Shown here: positions 17,477 to 25,540 of the stretch, piece after piece | How positions within the stretch are numbered: the stretch's first letter is position 1 | How the letters are laid out: every line of letters begins with the position of its first letter | Origin: Vulcanimicrobiota bacterium | GTDB lineage: Bacteria > Eremiobacterota > Eremiobacteria > Baltobacterales > Baltobacteraceae | Reading direction: 5' to 3' | Assembly: GCA_028287545.1 (NCBI GenBank) | Contig: JAQBPL010000215.1 | Coordinates: 1 to 43,816 of the forward strand | Length of the DNA stretch: 43,816 nt | Program-made: the position numbers and the translations under genes | The notes under the pieces: generated by a model | The model's input: the letters and a program-made list of their open reading frames with translations, nothing else | What the model was told of the DNA's origin: nothing | Databases searched by the model: none

Positions 17477-18646
17477 ATGAACGCACTCGATCCGCTGGCC
17501 GCCGTCACCGCAGGGGACCCGTATCCGTACTACGAGCGCCTCGTCGCGGAGCGGCCGTTCTTTCGGGACGACACGCTCGGAATGTGGGTCGCTGCGAGCG
17601 CGGAGGCCGTCGAAGCAGTTCTCTCCAACGCGGCGATGCGCGTGCGGCCGGCATCCGAACCGGTTCCGGGCGCGATCGCGGGCACGCCGATGGCGGAGAT
17701 CTTTTCGCGCTGGGCGCGCATGACCGACGGCCCTCGGCATAGCACGGTGAAGACTGCCGTCGTGGCAGCGCTCGGCCGTCTCGATGGGAACGAGCTGATC
17801 GCAACGAGCGAGCGCTGCGCGAAGTTGTTGACGCAGACGCGTTTGGACGGCGATCGGGCAGACGCTGAAGCGTTCGTGCTCGGTCTTCCGGCGCTCGCAA
17901 CTGCGACAACACTCGGTTTCGCGCATGACGACGCATCACGTGCGGTCGCCTGGACGAGCGAATTCGTACGATCCATCGCACCGGGGAGCACGCGAGACGA
18001 AATCGCGCGCGGGACTCCGGCGACGGCTGCGCTGATCACCGCGCTGATCGCCGAACCGCCTGCGGACGGAACATTGTTCGCGATATTCCTCGACGAGGGA
18101 AGACGGCACGGAATCGAGGATGCGGTCATCGCCGCAAACGCGACCGGCTTTCTCTTCCAGAGCTACGATGCGACTGCCGGGTTGATCGGCAATACGCTGG
18201 TCGCGCTCGCCCGACGAGAGGATCTTCGTGACGCAGTTCGGGGCGATGCGGGTTTGCTCGAACGCGTCATCGCCGAAGTCGCGCGCTTCGATGCGCCGGT
18301 GCAGAACACGCGCCGCTTCGCGTCCGCCGACACGACGGTGTTGGGCTCGAAGGTCGGCAAGGGCGAAGCGGTCCTCGTCTTGCTGGCAGCCGCAAATCGC
18401 GATCCGTCGGTCAACCCCGATCCGCATCGCTTCGACCCTGGTCGCGATGAGCGCCGAACCTACACCTTCGGCATCGGTGCGCACGCGTGTCCGGGCGCGC
18501 GGATGGCGAGGACGATCGCTGCAGCCGGCGTCGCCCATCTGCTGCGGGCCGGCATCGACCTTCGGCATCTGATCGCGCCCGCCTATCGACCGTCACTCAA
18601 CGCACGCGTCCCCAGCTTCGCATCGCGCACAGGAGCCGTCTCATGA
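17477..18646 (+). CDS. Cytochrome P450
   Basis: 389 residues, class I bacterial type without membrane anchor. The heme-ligand loop FGIGAHACPGARMA (Cys) lies near residue 340, the K-helix ExxR is EVAR in LLERVIAEVARFDAPVQ, and RFDPGRDERRTYTFG precedes the heme loop. The I-helix reads FLFQSYDATAGLIGN, where the usual acid-Thr pair is D-A-T, so the oxygen-activation Thr is shifted by one. No ferredoxin or reductase gene is adjacent. ATG 17477 is chosen; GTG 17471 (TAGTG overlap with the upstream stop) is an alternative. It is followed with a 4-nt overlap by an ABM monooxygenase. Substrate unknown. Confidence 0.88.
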   Translation: MNALDPLAAVTAGDPYPYYERLVAERPFFRDDTLGMWVAASAEAVEAVLSNAAMRVRPASEPVPGAIAGTPMAEIFSRWARMTDGPRHSTVKTAVVAALGRLDGNELIATSERCAKLLTQTRLDGDRADAEAFVLGLPALATATTLGFAHDDASRAVAWTSEFVRSIAPGSTRDEIARGTPATAALITALIAEPPADGTLFAIFLDEGRRHGIEDAVIAANATGFLFQSYDATAGLIGNTLVALARREDLRDAVRGDAGLLERVIAEVARFDAPVQNTRRFASADTTVLGSKVGKGEAVLVLLAAANRDPSVNPDPHRFDPGRDERRTYTFGIGAHACPGARMARTIAAAGVAHLLRAGIDLRHLIAPAYRPSLNARVPSFASRTGAVS

Positions 18647-18987
18647 TCGCCGTCATCTTCGAAGTGTGGCCGCACCCCGAGCGGAAAGGCGAGTATCTCG
18701 ACATCGCGGCGGAGTTGAGGCCGCTGCTCGACGGCATCGACGGCTTCATCTCGATCGAGCGTTTCCAGAGCCTGAGCCAACCGGAAAAACTGCTCTCGCT
18801 CTCGTTTTGGCGTGACGAAGACGCCGTGGCACAATGGCGCCGCCTAGAAGCGCACCGCGACGCGCAAGCGAGAGGGCGGGCGACGGTCTTCAAAGACTAT
18901 CGCCTGCGAATCGCGAGCGTGGTGCGCGACTACGGCCTCAACGAACGAGATCAGGCGCCGGCCGACAGCAAGGCCGTGCACGGCTGA
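18643..18987 (+). CDS. Antibiotic biosynthesis monooxygenase (ABM) domain protein
   Basis: 114 residues; a ferredoxin-like fold of the ABM/heme-degrading-like superfamily. It shows MIAVIFEVWPHPERKGEYLD, LDGIDGFISIERFQSL, and LLSLSFWRDEDAVAQWRRLEAHRDAQARG, the family's FW-x-W-x-H pattern. AGGAG precedes ATG 18643, which overlaps the P450 stop as ATGA. Together with the P450 it may oxidise or clear a small aromatic or quinone compound; this is inference. Confidence 0.82.
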   Translation: MIAVIFEVWPHPERKGEYLDIAAELRPLLDGIDGFISIERFQSLSQPEKLLSLSFWRDEDAVAQWRRLEAHRDAQARGRATVFKDYRLRIASVVRDYGLNERDQAPADSKAVHG

Positions 18988-19001
18988 ACGAGGCCGGGCC
19001 G

Positions 19002-19388
19002 CTACCCGACCTGCGTGGTGTGCGCCGTGAGGAGATGCCAGCCGGCGGCGGTGCGTTCGAGCAGGCCGGTGGTGACGGCGTGGATGTCCGTGCCGTCGGC
19101 TTGCACGGTCACGAGGTCGAGGTGCGCGATTGCGAGACATTCGGTGATGAAGCGGACGTGCGAGGGCCGGATCTTCAGACGCGAGCCGCGGAAGGGGCCG
19201 GCGAACGCTTCGATGTGGCCTTCGCGAATCGCGGCGCGGCCGGCGAAGATGTGGCCGGCACGGCCGACGTAGGTGGCGTCCTCCGCGAAGAACTCGCCGT
19301 AGCGGCGGGCGTCACCGGTGTTCCAGGCTCGTTCGGCGTCCTCGAGCATGGCGCGCAGCGAAGCGCCGGCGGCCTGGTCTTCCGTCAT
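19002..19388 (-). CDS. SnoaL-like / SgcJ-EcaC family protein
   Basis: 128 residues in an alpha+beta barrel of the NTF2/SnoaL superfamily: LRAMLEDAERAWNTGDARRYGEFFAEDATYVG, FAGRAAIREGHIEAFAG, RFITECLAIAHLDLVTVQ, GWHLLTAHTTQVG. The superfamily includes cyclases, isomerases and hydrolases, so the activity is open. AGGAAG stands 6-7 nt before ATG 19388. It converges on the P450 operon with a 14-nt gap. Confidence 0.8.
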   Translation of the reverse strand: MTEDQAAGASLRAMLEDAERAWNTGDARRYGEFFAEDATYVGRAGHIFAGRAAIREGHIEAFAGPFRGSRLKIRPSHVRFITECLAIAHLDLVTVQADGTDIHAVTTGLLERTAAGWHLLTAHTTQVG

Positions 19389-19482
19389 CCCGTTCTTCCT
19401 GGGGTGGCCTTCATTTTTGGAGTATCGGGTGGAGGGGGCGGGGTGCTGAAGGCGGCCTTGGTGCGTGCGCGGTTGGGGCTCA

Positions 19483-19572
19483 CCCTTCGACGGGCTCAGG
19501 GTGACAAACGGGGGCCCTTCGACAAGCTCAGGGTGACAACGACGGGGCCCTTCGACAAGCTCAGGGTGACAA
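19483..19572 (+). repeat. Three tandem copies of a CCCTTCGACAAGCTCAGGG-type repeat
   Basis: Copies at 19483-19507 (GGG variant of the centre), 19515-19539 and 19548-19572, spaced 32-33 nt, each ending GTGACAA and joined by short G-rich spacers. The unit is an imperfect palindrome (CCCT...AGGG). This kind of unit is scattered through many high-GC bacterial genomes; partial matches occur in this window at the hisB end (~1793) and the telA end (~5571). The spacing and lack of cas genes argue against CRISPR. Confidence 0.8.
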
Positions 19573-19635
19573 CGACGGGGGCGGGGCAACCGGGCGGGGG
19601 TGGGGGTGGTTTTCTTGGGGGTGGGGGCGGATTTG
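19573..19635 (+). repeat. G-run tract with G-quadruplex potential
   Basis: Directly after the repeats the + strand holds at least six runs of 4-5 G separated by 1-8 nt. With the repeats it fills the 311-nt gap between the SnoaL-like gene and the small membrane gene at 19700; no other gene is seen there. Confidence 0.55.
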
Positions 19636-19699
19636 ATGCAACGGGATGGGTGGCGGTCGTGTTTCCTCGGCGGCTCGGAAGAGCGAGCCGGAGGAAGTT

Positions 19700-19855
19700 G
19701 TGATCGTGTTCGTAGTGATGTCCACCATTATCGTCGTCGGCCTGGCCGCCATGTGGCTGGTGCAGCCGCCCTCGGATCCGGAGATCGTCGTGTGGAACGA
19801 CGAGGCCGAACGGCGGATGCTCCGTGAGCGGAAGGTCAACACCGGCTGGTGGTGA
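19700..19855 (+). CDS. Small single-pass membrane protein
   Basis: 51 residues from GTG 19700, preceded by GGAGGA (19690-19695). One membrane helix (VFVVMSTIIVVGLAAMWLV) is followed by a short charged tail (DPEIVVWNDEAERRMLRERK) ending NTGWW. It lies one nucleotide before the ECF sigma gene, so the two are likely co-translated; it could localise or modulate the sigma factor, but there is no direct evidence. Confidence 0.6.
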   Translation: MIVFVVMSTIIVVGLAAMWLVQPPSDPEIVVWNDEAERRMLRERKVNTGWW

Positions 19856-19856
19856 G

Positions 19857-20450
19857 GTGGCCCTTGCGCGCGCGGTCGTCCCGGAGGATCCGGATGCGAT
19901 GCTGGCCGTCGCCCTCGCCGGCGATCTCGACCGCTCGTTCGAGCTGCTCGTCATCGCGTATCGGGTGCGCATCGTGACGTTCGTTGCACGGATGCTGCGC
20001 GATGACGCGCGCGCCGAAGACGTGGCGCAAGACGTGTTCGTGCGCGCGTATCGAGCCCTGCAGGCGTATCCCGCCGAGCGTCGCGCGGCGCTGCGCCTGC
20101 GTTCGTGGCTCTATACGATCGCGCGCAACCTGACCCGTAATGCGTTCCGCGACGCGCCGCCGGAGAGCGAATCGCTCGACTACGACGACGGCAACCCGCG
20201 CTCGGCGCTGCTCGACCCGGAACCTGGTCCCGAGAGCGTCGTGCTGCGCGAGGAAACGTGGAATTCGGTCGGCGCGGCGGTCGACCGGCTCTCGCCGGCG
20301 CTGCACGATGCGTTCGTCATGCGCTACTTCGACGAGCTCTCGTACGACGAGATCGCCGAATCGCTCGATCAGCCGGTAGGAACCGTCAAGGCGTCCGCGC
20401 ATCGCGGGTTGATGGCCGTGCGGGCGCACTTGGAGAAGCACGATGAGTGA
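19857..20450 (+). CDS. ECF-type RNA polymerase sigma factor
   Basis: 197 residues from GTG 19857 (GTG 19824 is also possible). Region 2: FELLVIAYRVRIVTFVARML followed by ARAEDVAQDVFVRAYRALQ (the -10 recognition helix). Region 4: VDRLSPALHDAFVMRYFDEL and YDEIAESLDQPVGTVKASAHRGLMAVRAHL. There is no sigma-1.1 or region 3, which defines the ECF group. The downstream gene overlaps by 8 nt and encodes an alkyltransferase with an Ada zinc domain in place of a normal anti-sigma factor, which suggests an alkylation-linked control. Target promoters are unknown. Confidence 0.88.
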   Translation: MALARAVVPEDPDAMLAVALAGDLDRSFELLVIAYRVRIVTFVARMLRDDARAEDVAQDVFVRAYRALQAYPAERRAALRLRSWLYTIARNLTRNAFRDAPPESESLDYDDGNPRSALLDPEPGPESVVLREETWNSVGAAVDRLSPALHDAFVMRYFDELSYDEIAESLDQPVGTVKASAHRGLMAVRAHLEKHDE

Positions 20451-21210
20451 GTCGAACCTGCGCGAATTCGGCTCTGCGACGCGCCGGTCCGTGGCGCCGG
20501 ACTTCACCGCCAAGATCTTCTCGCGCTGCGGCCTCGACCGCTATACGATCGCGCAGAGCGTGCTCGGCGACGTGTACGTCGCGTGGACGGAAAACGGCGT
20601 CTCCGCGCTGCGGCTGGCGCAGGACGAACATGCCTTCGAAACGTGGTACGGCGAGCGCTTCGGACGGCGCTGTGTACGGGCCGTCGAGGAGGACCCGACG
20701 TCGTCCGCCGCGCGGGCGAAGCTCCGCGGCGAGAACGTCGTCGTACCGCTCGACTTGAGCGGCTGCTCGCCGTTCGAGCACCGCGTGCTGGAACACGCGG
20801 CCGAGATCAGGCGCGGCCACGCGCGGCCGTACGGATGGCTCGCACGTGAGGTCGGGATGCCCGAGGCGACGCGCGCCGTCGGCAACGCGCTCGGTCACAA
20901 TCCCGTCCCGCTGCTGATCCCGTGCCACCGCATCATCCGGACCGACAACTCGATCGGCGGCTACGTCTTCGGCAGCGATATGAAGCGGACGCTGCTCGAA
21001 GAAGAGGGCGTAGACTTTGCGGCGCTCGAGCGCGTGACGCGGCGCGGCTTCCGCTACGTCGGTTCGGGCGACGGCACGTTCTGTTTGCCGACCTGCGGCA
21101 ACGTCGCGAAACACGTCGACGAGCCCGGTTACGTCGGGCTGCGAAGTCTGGAGGACGCGCACAACCACGGGCTCGTTCCTTGCACGTCTTGCCGCCCGAT
21201 CGCGGCCTGA
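20443..21210 (+). CDS. O6-alkylguanine-DNA alkyltransferase with C-terminal Ada-type zinc domain
   Basis: 255 residues. Residues ~40-195 are a methylguanine methyltransferase: GDVYVAWTENGVSAL, SPFEHRVLEHAAEIRRGH, the helix-turn-helix region ATRAVGNALGHNPVPLL and the acceptor motif PCHRII (Cys161). Residues ~200-255 match the metal-binding N-terminal domain of Ada: FRYVGSGDGTFCLPTC (Cys214, Cys218) and VPCTSCRP (Cys247, Cys250). Cys214 aligns with the phosphotriester acceptor Cys38 of E. coli Ada. The order is inverted relative to Ada and there is no AraC-type DNA-binding domain. The N-terminal 30 residues (SVAPDFTAKIFSRCG) resemble the start of some anti-sigma factors. It overlaps the ECF gene by 8 nt. 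Confidence 0.88.
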   Translation: MSESNLREFGSATRRSVAPDFTAKIFSRCGLDRYTIAQSVLGDVYVAWTENGVSALRLAQDEHAFETWYGERFGRRCVRAVEEDPTSSAARAKLRGENVVVPLDLSGCSPFEHRVLEHAAEIRRGHARPYGWLAREVGMPEATRAVGNALGHNPVPLLIPCHRIIRTDNSIGGYVFGSDMKRTLLEEEGVDFAALERVTRRGFRYVGSGDGTFCLPTCGNVAKHVDEPGYVGLRSLEDAHNHGLVPCTSCRPIAA

Positions 21211-21271
21211 TCGCCGGCCGGCGCCGCGGCTCGAGGAGGGGCGGCGCGGGTCGCTGCGTGAACCGCTCGGG

Positions 21272-21916
21272 ATGAAAGTTACCGCGTTCGTCGACGTTCT
21301 CTCGCATTGGTGCTACGCTGCGTATCCGACGCTCGAAGCGCTGCGCGCGTCGATCGCGCAGGACGTCGAGCTCGAAATCGTGTTTGCGCCGGCGTTCGGG
21401 AATGCGAACGTTCCGATGTCGCGCGAAGCCGAAGTGTGGTTCTACGAGCGCGGCGCGCTCGCATACGGTCGTCAACTCACGTCGGCGTGGTGCGAAGGCA
21501 AGGAGCACTCGTCGACGTGGCATGCGAACGCGGCGGTGCTCGCGGCCGTGAATGCGGGTGCGGATGCGTTGCGTTTGGCGGCGCAGGTATCGCGCGCCGG
21601 GATGAGCGACGGCCGGATGATCGGACGCGAAGCCGAAGCGGCTGCCTGCATCGCGGAACTGACCGGCATGCAGCCGCAAGCGGTGCTTGACGCGATGCGC
21701 AGCGCGCCCGTCGTCGAAGCGCTCGACGCGGGGAACGCGCGTCTCGCCGCGATCGGATGCGCCGAGCGCCCCAGCTGGCACCTAGTGAACGGCGCCGGCG
21801 ATCACTCCGTGCTGCAGGGCGTCTGGCAGGCGGAAGCAATCCTTCCGCTAGCGCGGGCCCTTCTCGACGACGAGCGCGCGTACCACCGTGCCGGACCGAT
21901 GCCGGAGAACCTGTGA
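21272..21916 (+). CDS. DsbA/FrnE-like thioredoxin-fold protein
   Basis: 214 residues: VTAFVDVLSHWCYAAYPTLEAL at the N-terminus, an inserted helical domain in the middle (LRLAAQVSRAGMSDGRMIG), and GCAERPSWHLVNGAGDHSVLQGVW near the C-terminus. The active-site position has a single Cys (WCYA), so a monothiol or isomerase-like role is more likely than disulfide formation. No signal peptide is present; it should be cytosolic. ATG 21272 lacks a strong SD. The next gene starts 2 nt after its stop. Confidence 0.75.
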   Translation: MKVTAFVDVLSHWCYAAYPTLEALRASIAQDVELEIVFAPAFGNANVPMSREAEVWFYERGALAYGRQLTSAWCEGKEHSSTWHANAAVLAAVNAGADALRLAAQVSRAGMSDGRMIGREAEAAACIAELTGMQPQAVLDAMRSAPVVEALDAGNARLAAIGCAERPSWHLVNGAGDHSVLQGVWQAEAILPLARALLDDERAYHRAGPMPENL

Positions 21917-21918
21917 CG

Positions 21919-23373
21919 ATGAACCGGATCGCGCAATCGCTGTTCGTTCTGACCGCGTCCGCCTCGCTCGCGATCGCGCCGCCGGCGGCACGCGCCGCCA
22001 CGGAGTCCCCGCTCGCGCTCGCGCCGACCGTCACCGAGAAAGTCGACGCGATCGTAAGGCAAAGCACATCCGGTGCCCCGGGCTCCGCGCCGGCCGTGTC
22101 GGTCGCGATCGTCGAGGGCGGCAGAATCGTCTACGCGCGAGCCGGCGGGCTGGAAGACGTCGCGGGGAAGCGTGCTGCGACGACGCAAACGCGCTTTCGG
22201 ATCGCCTCTGTCACGAAGATGTTCACCGCCGTAGCGGTGATGCAGCTGGTCGAAGCGGGCAAGATCAAGCTCGACGACCCGCTCGCCGCGTATCTCCCCG
22301 ACGCGCCGCACGCGCGCGAGGTCACGATTCGGCAGCTGCTGATGCACACGTCGGGGATCCCGAACTTCGGCGACGCCGCCTTCGCGAGCGGGAGCGTGCG
22401 CACGGTGACGACGCCCGCCGCCATCGTTGCGTCGATGGCGCAAAAGCCGCTCGGCTTCACGCCGGGAACGCGCTACGAGTACAGCAACACCGGCTATGTG
22501 CTGCTCGGGATGACGATCGAAAAGGTCAGCGGCTCGGCGCTTGCCGCGTACGAACGCGACCATATCTTCTCGCCGGCGGGGATGCGCGACACGACCGTCG
22601 GCGAGCTGCCCGCCGGGCCAGGCTCGGCCACCGGATACATGGACGCCAAAGCCGCGCTCGCGCAGCCGTTCGACGCGTCGTGGCTGTACGCGAGCGGCGA
22701 CATCGTGTCGACGCCGTCCGACGTCGCGCGATTCGACGTCGCGCTGATGAACGGGATGCTGGTGCGGCCCCAGACGTTCGCGATGATGCGCGAGCACCCG
22801 GTCGCGACCGACGAACCCACCGCCAAGTACGGTTTGGGGGTGACGGCCTTTCCGCTCGCCGACCTCACGTTCATCGGCCACCACGGCGGCGTTCCGGGGT
22901 TCGAGGTCGACAACGAGCTGCTCCCCGATCAGAAGTTCGCGATCGTCGTGTTCGGCAACGCGTTCGATTTCTCGACCGCGAAGCTGAACGGACCGCTGCT
23001 GGCCGCGCTCTTCCCCCAAACCTCCGCGCGCGCGGTAGCGGAGCAGAAGAAAGCTGCGCTCACCGTCGCCGCCGGCGAAGATCCGGCGATCACCGAGCGC
23101 TTTCGCGTCTTCTTCAGCGCGCTTCAGAAGGGGCGCGTCGACCGCACCGCGGTGACCAGCGCGATGAACGCGCAGCTCACCGCGGAGAGCCTCGGCAGCG
23201 TCGCGGAACAACTCGCGGCGCTCGGGACGCTGGAGAAGCTGATCTTCCAATCGAAGGCGGAACAAGGGCTCGGCACGGTTTTCCACTACACCGGCGTCTT
23301 CTCGAAGCAGACGACGCCGATGACGTTCTCGCTCGACAAGAGCGGAAAGATCGCGGGCGCGTTCCTCCAGTGA
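21919..23373 (+). CDS. Secreted serine hydrolase (beta-lactamase/DD-peptidase family)
   Basis: 484 residues with a Sec signal (SLFVLTASASLAIAPPAARA). Class C-like catalytic motifs: SVTK (SxxK) in FRIASVTKMFTAVAVMQL, YSN in RYEYSNTGYVLLGM, and HHGG (the KTG-equivalent box) in FIGHHGGVPGFE. A C-terminal extension from about residue 375 (ITERFRVFFSALQKGRVDR, LGTVFHYTGVFS) resembles the small domain often found after such hydrolases. Substrate could be a D-Ala peptide or an ester. ATG 21919 or GTG 21913. It overlaps tag by 4 nt. Confidence 0.87.
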   Translation: MNRIAQSLFVLTASASLAIAPPAARAATESPLALAPTVTEKVDAIVRQSTSGAPGSAPAVSVAIVEGGRIVYARAGGLEDVAGKRAATTQTRFRIASVTKMFTAVAVMQLVEAGKIKLDDPLAAYLPDAPHAREVTIRQLLMHTSGIPNFGDAAFASGSVRTVTTPAAIVASMAQKPLGFTPGTRYEYSNTGYVLLGMTIEKVSGSALAAYERDHIFSPAGMRDTTVGELPAGPGSATGYMDAKAALAQPFDASWLYASGDIVSTPSDVARFDVALMNGMLVRPQTFAMMREHPVATDEPTAKYGLGVTAFPLADLTFIGHHGGVPGFEVDNELLPDQKFAIVVFGNAFDFSTAKLNGPLLAALFPQTSARAVAEQKKAALTVAAGEDPAITERFRVFFSALQKGRVDRTAVTSAMNAQLTAESLGSVAEQLAALGTLEKLIFQSKAEQGLGTVFHYTGVFSKQTTPMTFSLDKSGKIAGAFLQ

Positions 23374-23966
23374 CCACGACCAAGACGCGCTGCTGGTGGG
23401 CGACGGATGCCAGCCCGGCGATGACCGCCTATCACGACGACGAGTGGGGCACGCCGCTTCACGACGACCGGCGGTTGTTCGAACTCCTCATCCTCGAAGG
23501 CGCCCAAGCCGGACTGTCGTGGTCGACGATTCTCAACAAGCGCGAGGCGTATCGCAAGGCCTATCGCGACTTCGATCCCGCGAAAGTGGCGAAATTCGGC
23601 GAACGCGACCGGGCGGCGCTCGCCGCAAACGCCGGCATCGTGCGCAACGCCGCGAAGATCGGCTGGTCGATCCGCAACGCGCAGGCGTATCTCGCGGTGC
23701 AGCGCGAGTTCGGTTCGTTCGATGCGTATTTCTGGGCGTTCGCCGGCGGGGCGCCGCTCGTGAACCTGCCAAAAAGTTCGGCCGACGTCCCCGCGTCGAC
23801 GCCGCTCTCCGACCGGCTGAGCAAAGACCTCCGCGCGCGCGGCTTCGGCTTCGTCGGGACGACCATCTGCTACGCGTTCCTCCAGGCGACCGGCGTCGTC
23901 GACGACCACCTCGCCAGCTGCTTCCGCGCGCGGGGGTCCCCCAGCCGGCGTCGTACACCACGATGA
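23370..23966 (+). CDS. tag: DNA-3-methyladenine glycosylase I
   Basis: 198 residues. Excises 3-methyladenine from alkylated DNA. The zinc ligands of the Tag family are present: Cys8 in TRCWW, His22 in YHDDEWG, and DDHLASCF (His and Cys) near the C-terminus. Also LFELLILEGAQAGLSWSTILNKREAYR with the conserved Glu and Trp, and RNAAKIGWSIRNAQAYL. GTG 23370 overlaps the hydrolase stop (GTGA) and fits the family N-terminus. With the alkyltransferase at 20443 it makes a second alkylation-repair gene within 3 kb. Confidence 0.92.
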   Translation: MTTTKTRCWWATDASPAMTAYHDDEWGTPLHDDRRLFELLILEGAQAGLSWSTILNKREAYRKAYRDFDPAKVAKFGERDRAALAANAGIVRNAAKIGWSIRNAQAYLAVQREFGSFDAYFWAFAGGAPLVNLPKSSADVPASTPLSDRLSKDLRARGFGFVGTTICYAFLQATGVVDDHLASCFRARGSPSRRRTPR

Positions 23967-24709
23967 TGCTGCTGCGTGGTGATGCGATCGTCTTGGCCGG
24001 CGCGACGGGCCGGGTCGGCGGCGCGACGCTCGCGACGTTCGTGCGCGAAGGCGCGCGGGTGCTGGTCCTCTCGCGCTCCCTCGAACGTGCCCGCGCAGCG
24101 ATCGACGAGATTCTCGACGGCGACGAAGCCGCGGCGGCGATCCCGTTTGCCTGCGACGGGGCCGACCCCGCGCAGGCCGCGGCGGCGATCGCCGCCTGCG
24201 TCGAGCGGTTCGGGCGAATCGACGCGTTGGTGAGCCTGGCCGGCGCGGCGAAAGTGGTGCCGCTGGTGGAGTCGTCGATCGCGGACCTGCGCGAGAACGT
24301 CGCGGGCTTTCTCGAGACAGCATACAACCTCGCCCTGCCGGCGCTGCGCGCGATGCTGGATCAGCCGTACCGCGACGACGCGCGCTCGCGCGGCCGGATG
24401 GTCGTCGTGACGGCCGGTTCGTCGAAGCAGCCGGCGCCGGGCCGTGGGCTCTTCGGCGCGGCGAAGGCGGGAGTCAACGTCCTCATGCAGGCGATCGCGC
24501 GCGAGCACAAGGACGACGGGATCGTCGCCAACGCGCTCGTCCTTGGCGGGGTCGCGACGGAAGCCGCGCGGTCGTACTACGACGCCGGCGCGTTCGCCGC
24601 GGCGGCGACGCCGCAGGAAGTCGCGGACGCGCTTGCGTTCCTCGCCAGCGACCGCGGAAGCGGGATCAACGGCGCGCTCGTCGATCTCAACGCGCGCGAA
24701 GTCGACTGA
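23963..24709 (+). CDS. SDR-family oxidoreductase-like protein with Phe at the catalytic Tyr
   Basis: 248 residues of the short-chain dehydrogenase fold. Nucleotide motif GATGRVGGATLATFVREGARVLVLSRS, then RIDALVSLAGAAKVVPL (NNAG-like), GRMVVVTAGSSK (catalytic Ser region), and GLFGAAKAGVNVLM. In the last, the YxxxK motif reads F-G-A-A-K: the catalytic Tyr is Phe (codon TTC). The C-terminus FLASDRGSGINGALVDLN is typical. It may be an SDR without redox activity or with altered chemistry. ATG 23963 (or 23966) overlaps the tag stop. Confidence 0.82.
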   Translation: MMLLRGDAIVLAGATGRVGGATLATFVREGARVLVLSRSLERARAAIDEILDGDEAAAAIPFACDGADPAQAAAAIAACVERFGRIDALVSLAGAAKVVPLVESSIADLRENVAGFLETAYNLALPALRAMLDQPYRDDARSRGRMVVVTAGSSKQPAPGRGLFGAAKAGVNVLMQAIAREHKDDGIVANALVLGGVATEAARSYYDAGAFAAAATPQEVADALAFLASDRGSGINGALVDLNAREVD

Positions 24710-24716
24710 TCGCGCG

Positions 24717-25532
24717 GTGACCGCGCTCTACGCGATCCCTTCGTGGCTGCTGCTGACGCTCGCCGTCGTGCTTTTTGCCGGGCTCGCGTGCGCTGGGCTG
24801 ATCGCTCAGCGACGGGCTCTGCCGAGGGTCGACTTTCGCGCCCACAACGAGGTCGCGGGACTCTTCATCGGCGTCGTGGCGGGCCTGTTCACGGTCACGG
24901 TCGCGTTCATCGTCGCGATCGTCTGGCAGCAGTTCGACGGCACGACGCAGCGCATCGGCGCGGAAGTCGCCTCCGCGAAAGATCTGTGGCACGTCTCCGC
25001 GGGCTTGCCTGCGCCGTTGCGCGCCGAACTACGCGGCACGCTCGCGCAGTATGCGGCGCTGATGGTGACCGAAGAGTGGCCGGCGATGCACCATGGCGGC
25101 TCGAGCCGGCGCGCCGAGGCGATCGTCTCCCAGGCATTCGAAGACACCGCGAGCTTTCGCCCGGCGGACGCAGGATCAAGCACGGCGCAGTCGAGCGCGC
25201 TGCACTATCTCTCCGAGATGCACGACGCGCGTCATCACCGGCTCGACGACAACAGCAACGGCCTGGCGCCCTTCGAATGGGCATCGCTCCTGCTGGGCGC
25301 GGTGATGGTCGTCGGCCTCTGCTACATGGTTGGATTGCCGAACATCCGGGCCCATGCGTTCATGACGGCGGTCGTCGCGGCGGCGATCGCCTCGATGTTC
25401 GTGCTGATCTTCGAGTTGGACTATCCATTCCGCGGCGACGTCGCCGTCCCGCCGGATCTCTGGAGCGGCTTCGTGCGCGACCATCCGGTGCCCGGCGCGA
25501 CGACGGAGGTCGTCGTACCGCGACACGCGTAG
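24717..25532 (+). CDS. DUF4239 (bestrophin-like) membrane protein
   Basis: 271 residues, four predicted membrane helices: two at the N-terminus (WLLLTLAVVLFAGLACAGLI and GLFIGVVAGLFTVTVAFIVAIVWQ) and two near the C-terminus (WASLLLGAVMVVGLCYMV and FMTAVVAAAIASMFVLIFEL). Between them is a helical domain of ~110 residues. LDYPFRGD near the end is characteristic of the DUF4239 group. Role unknown, possibly channel-like. GTG 24717 begins 7 nt after the SDR stop. Confidence 0.75.
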   Translation: MTALYAIPSWLLLTLAVVLFAGLACAGLIAQRRALPRVDFRAHNEVAGLFIGVVAGLFTVTVAFIVAIVWQQFDGTTQRIGAEVASAKDLWHVSAGLPAPLRAELRGTLAQYAALMVTEEWPAMHHGGSSRRAEAIVSQAFEDTASFRPADAGSSTAQSSALHYLSEMHDARHHRLDDNSNGLAPFEWASLLLGAVMVVGLCYMVGLPNIRAHAFMTAVVAAAIASMFVLIFELDYPFRGDVAVPPDLWSGFVRDHPVPGATTEVVVPRHA

Positions 25533-25540
25533 CGTAGCGC

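Noticed and set aside
19483..19572. Tandem repeats as a CRISPR array
   Set aside because: Only three copies, short near-identical G-rich spacers of 7-8 nt, no cas genes; matches a widely scattered palindromic repeat instead.
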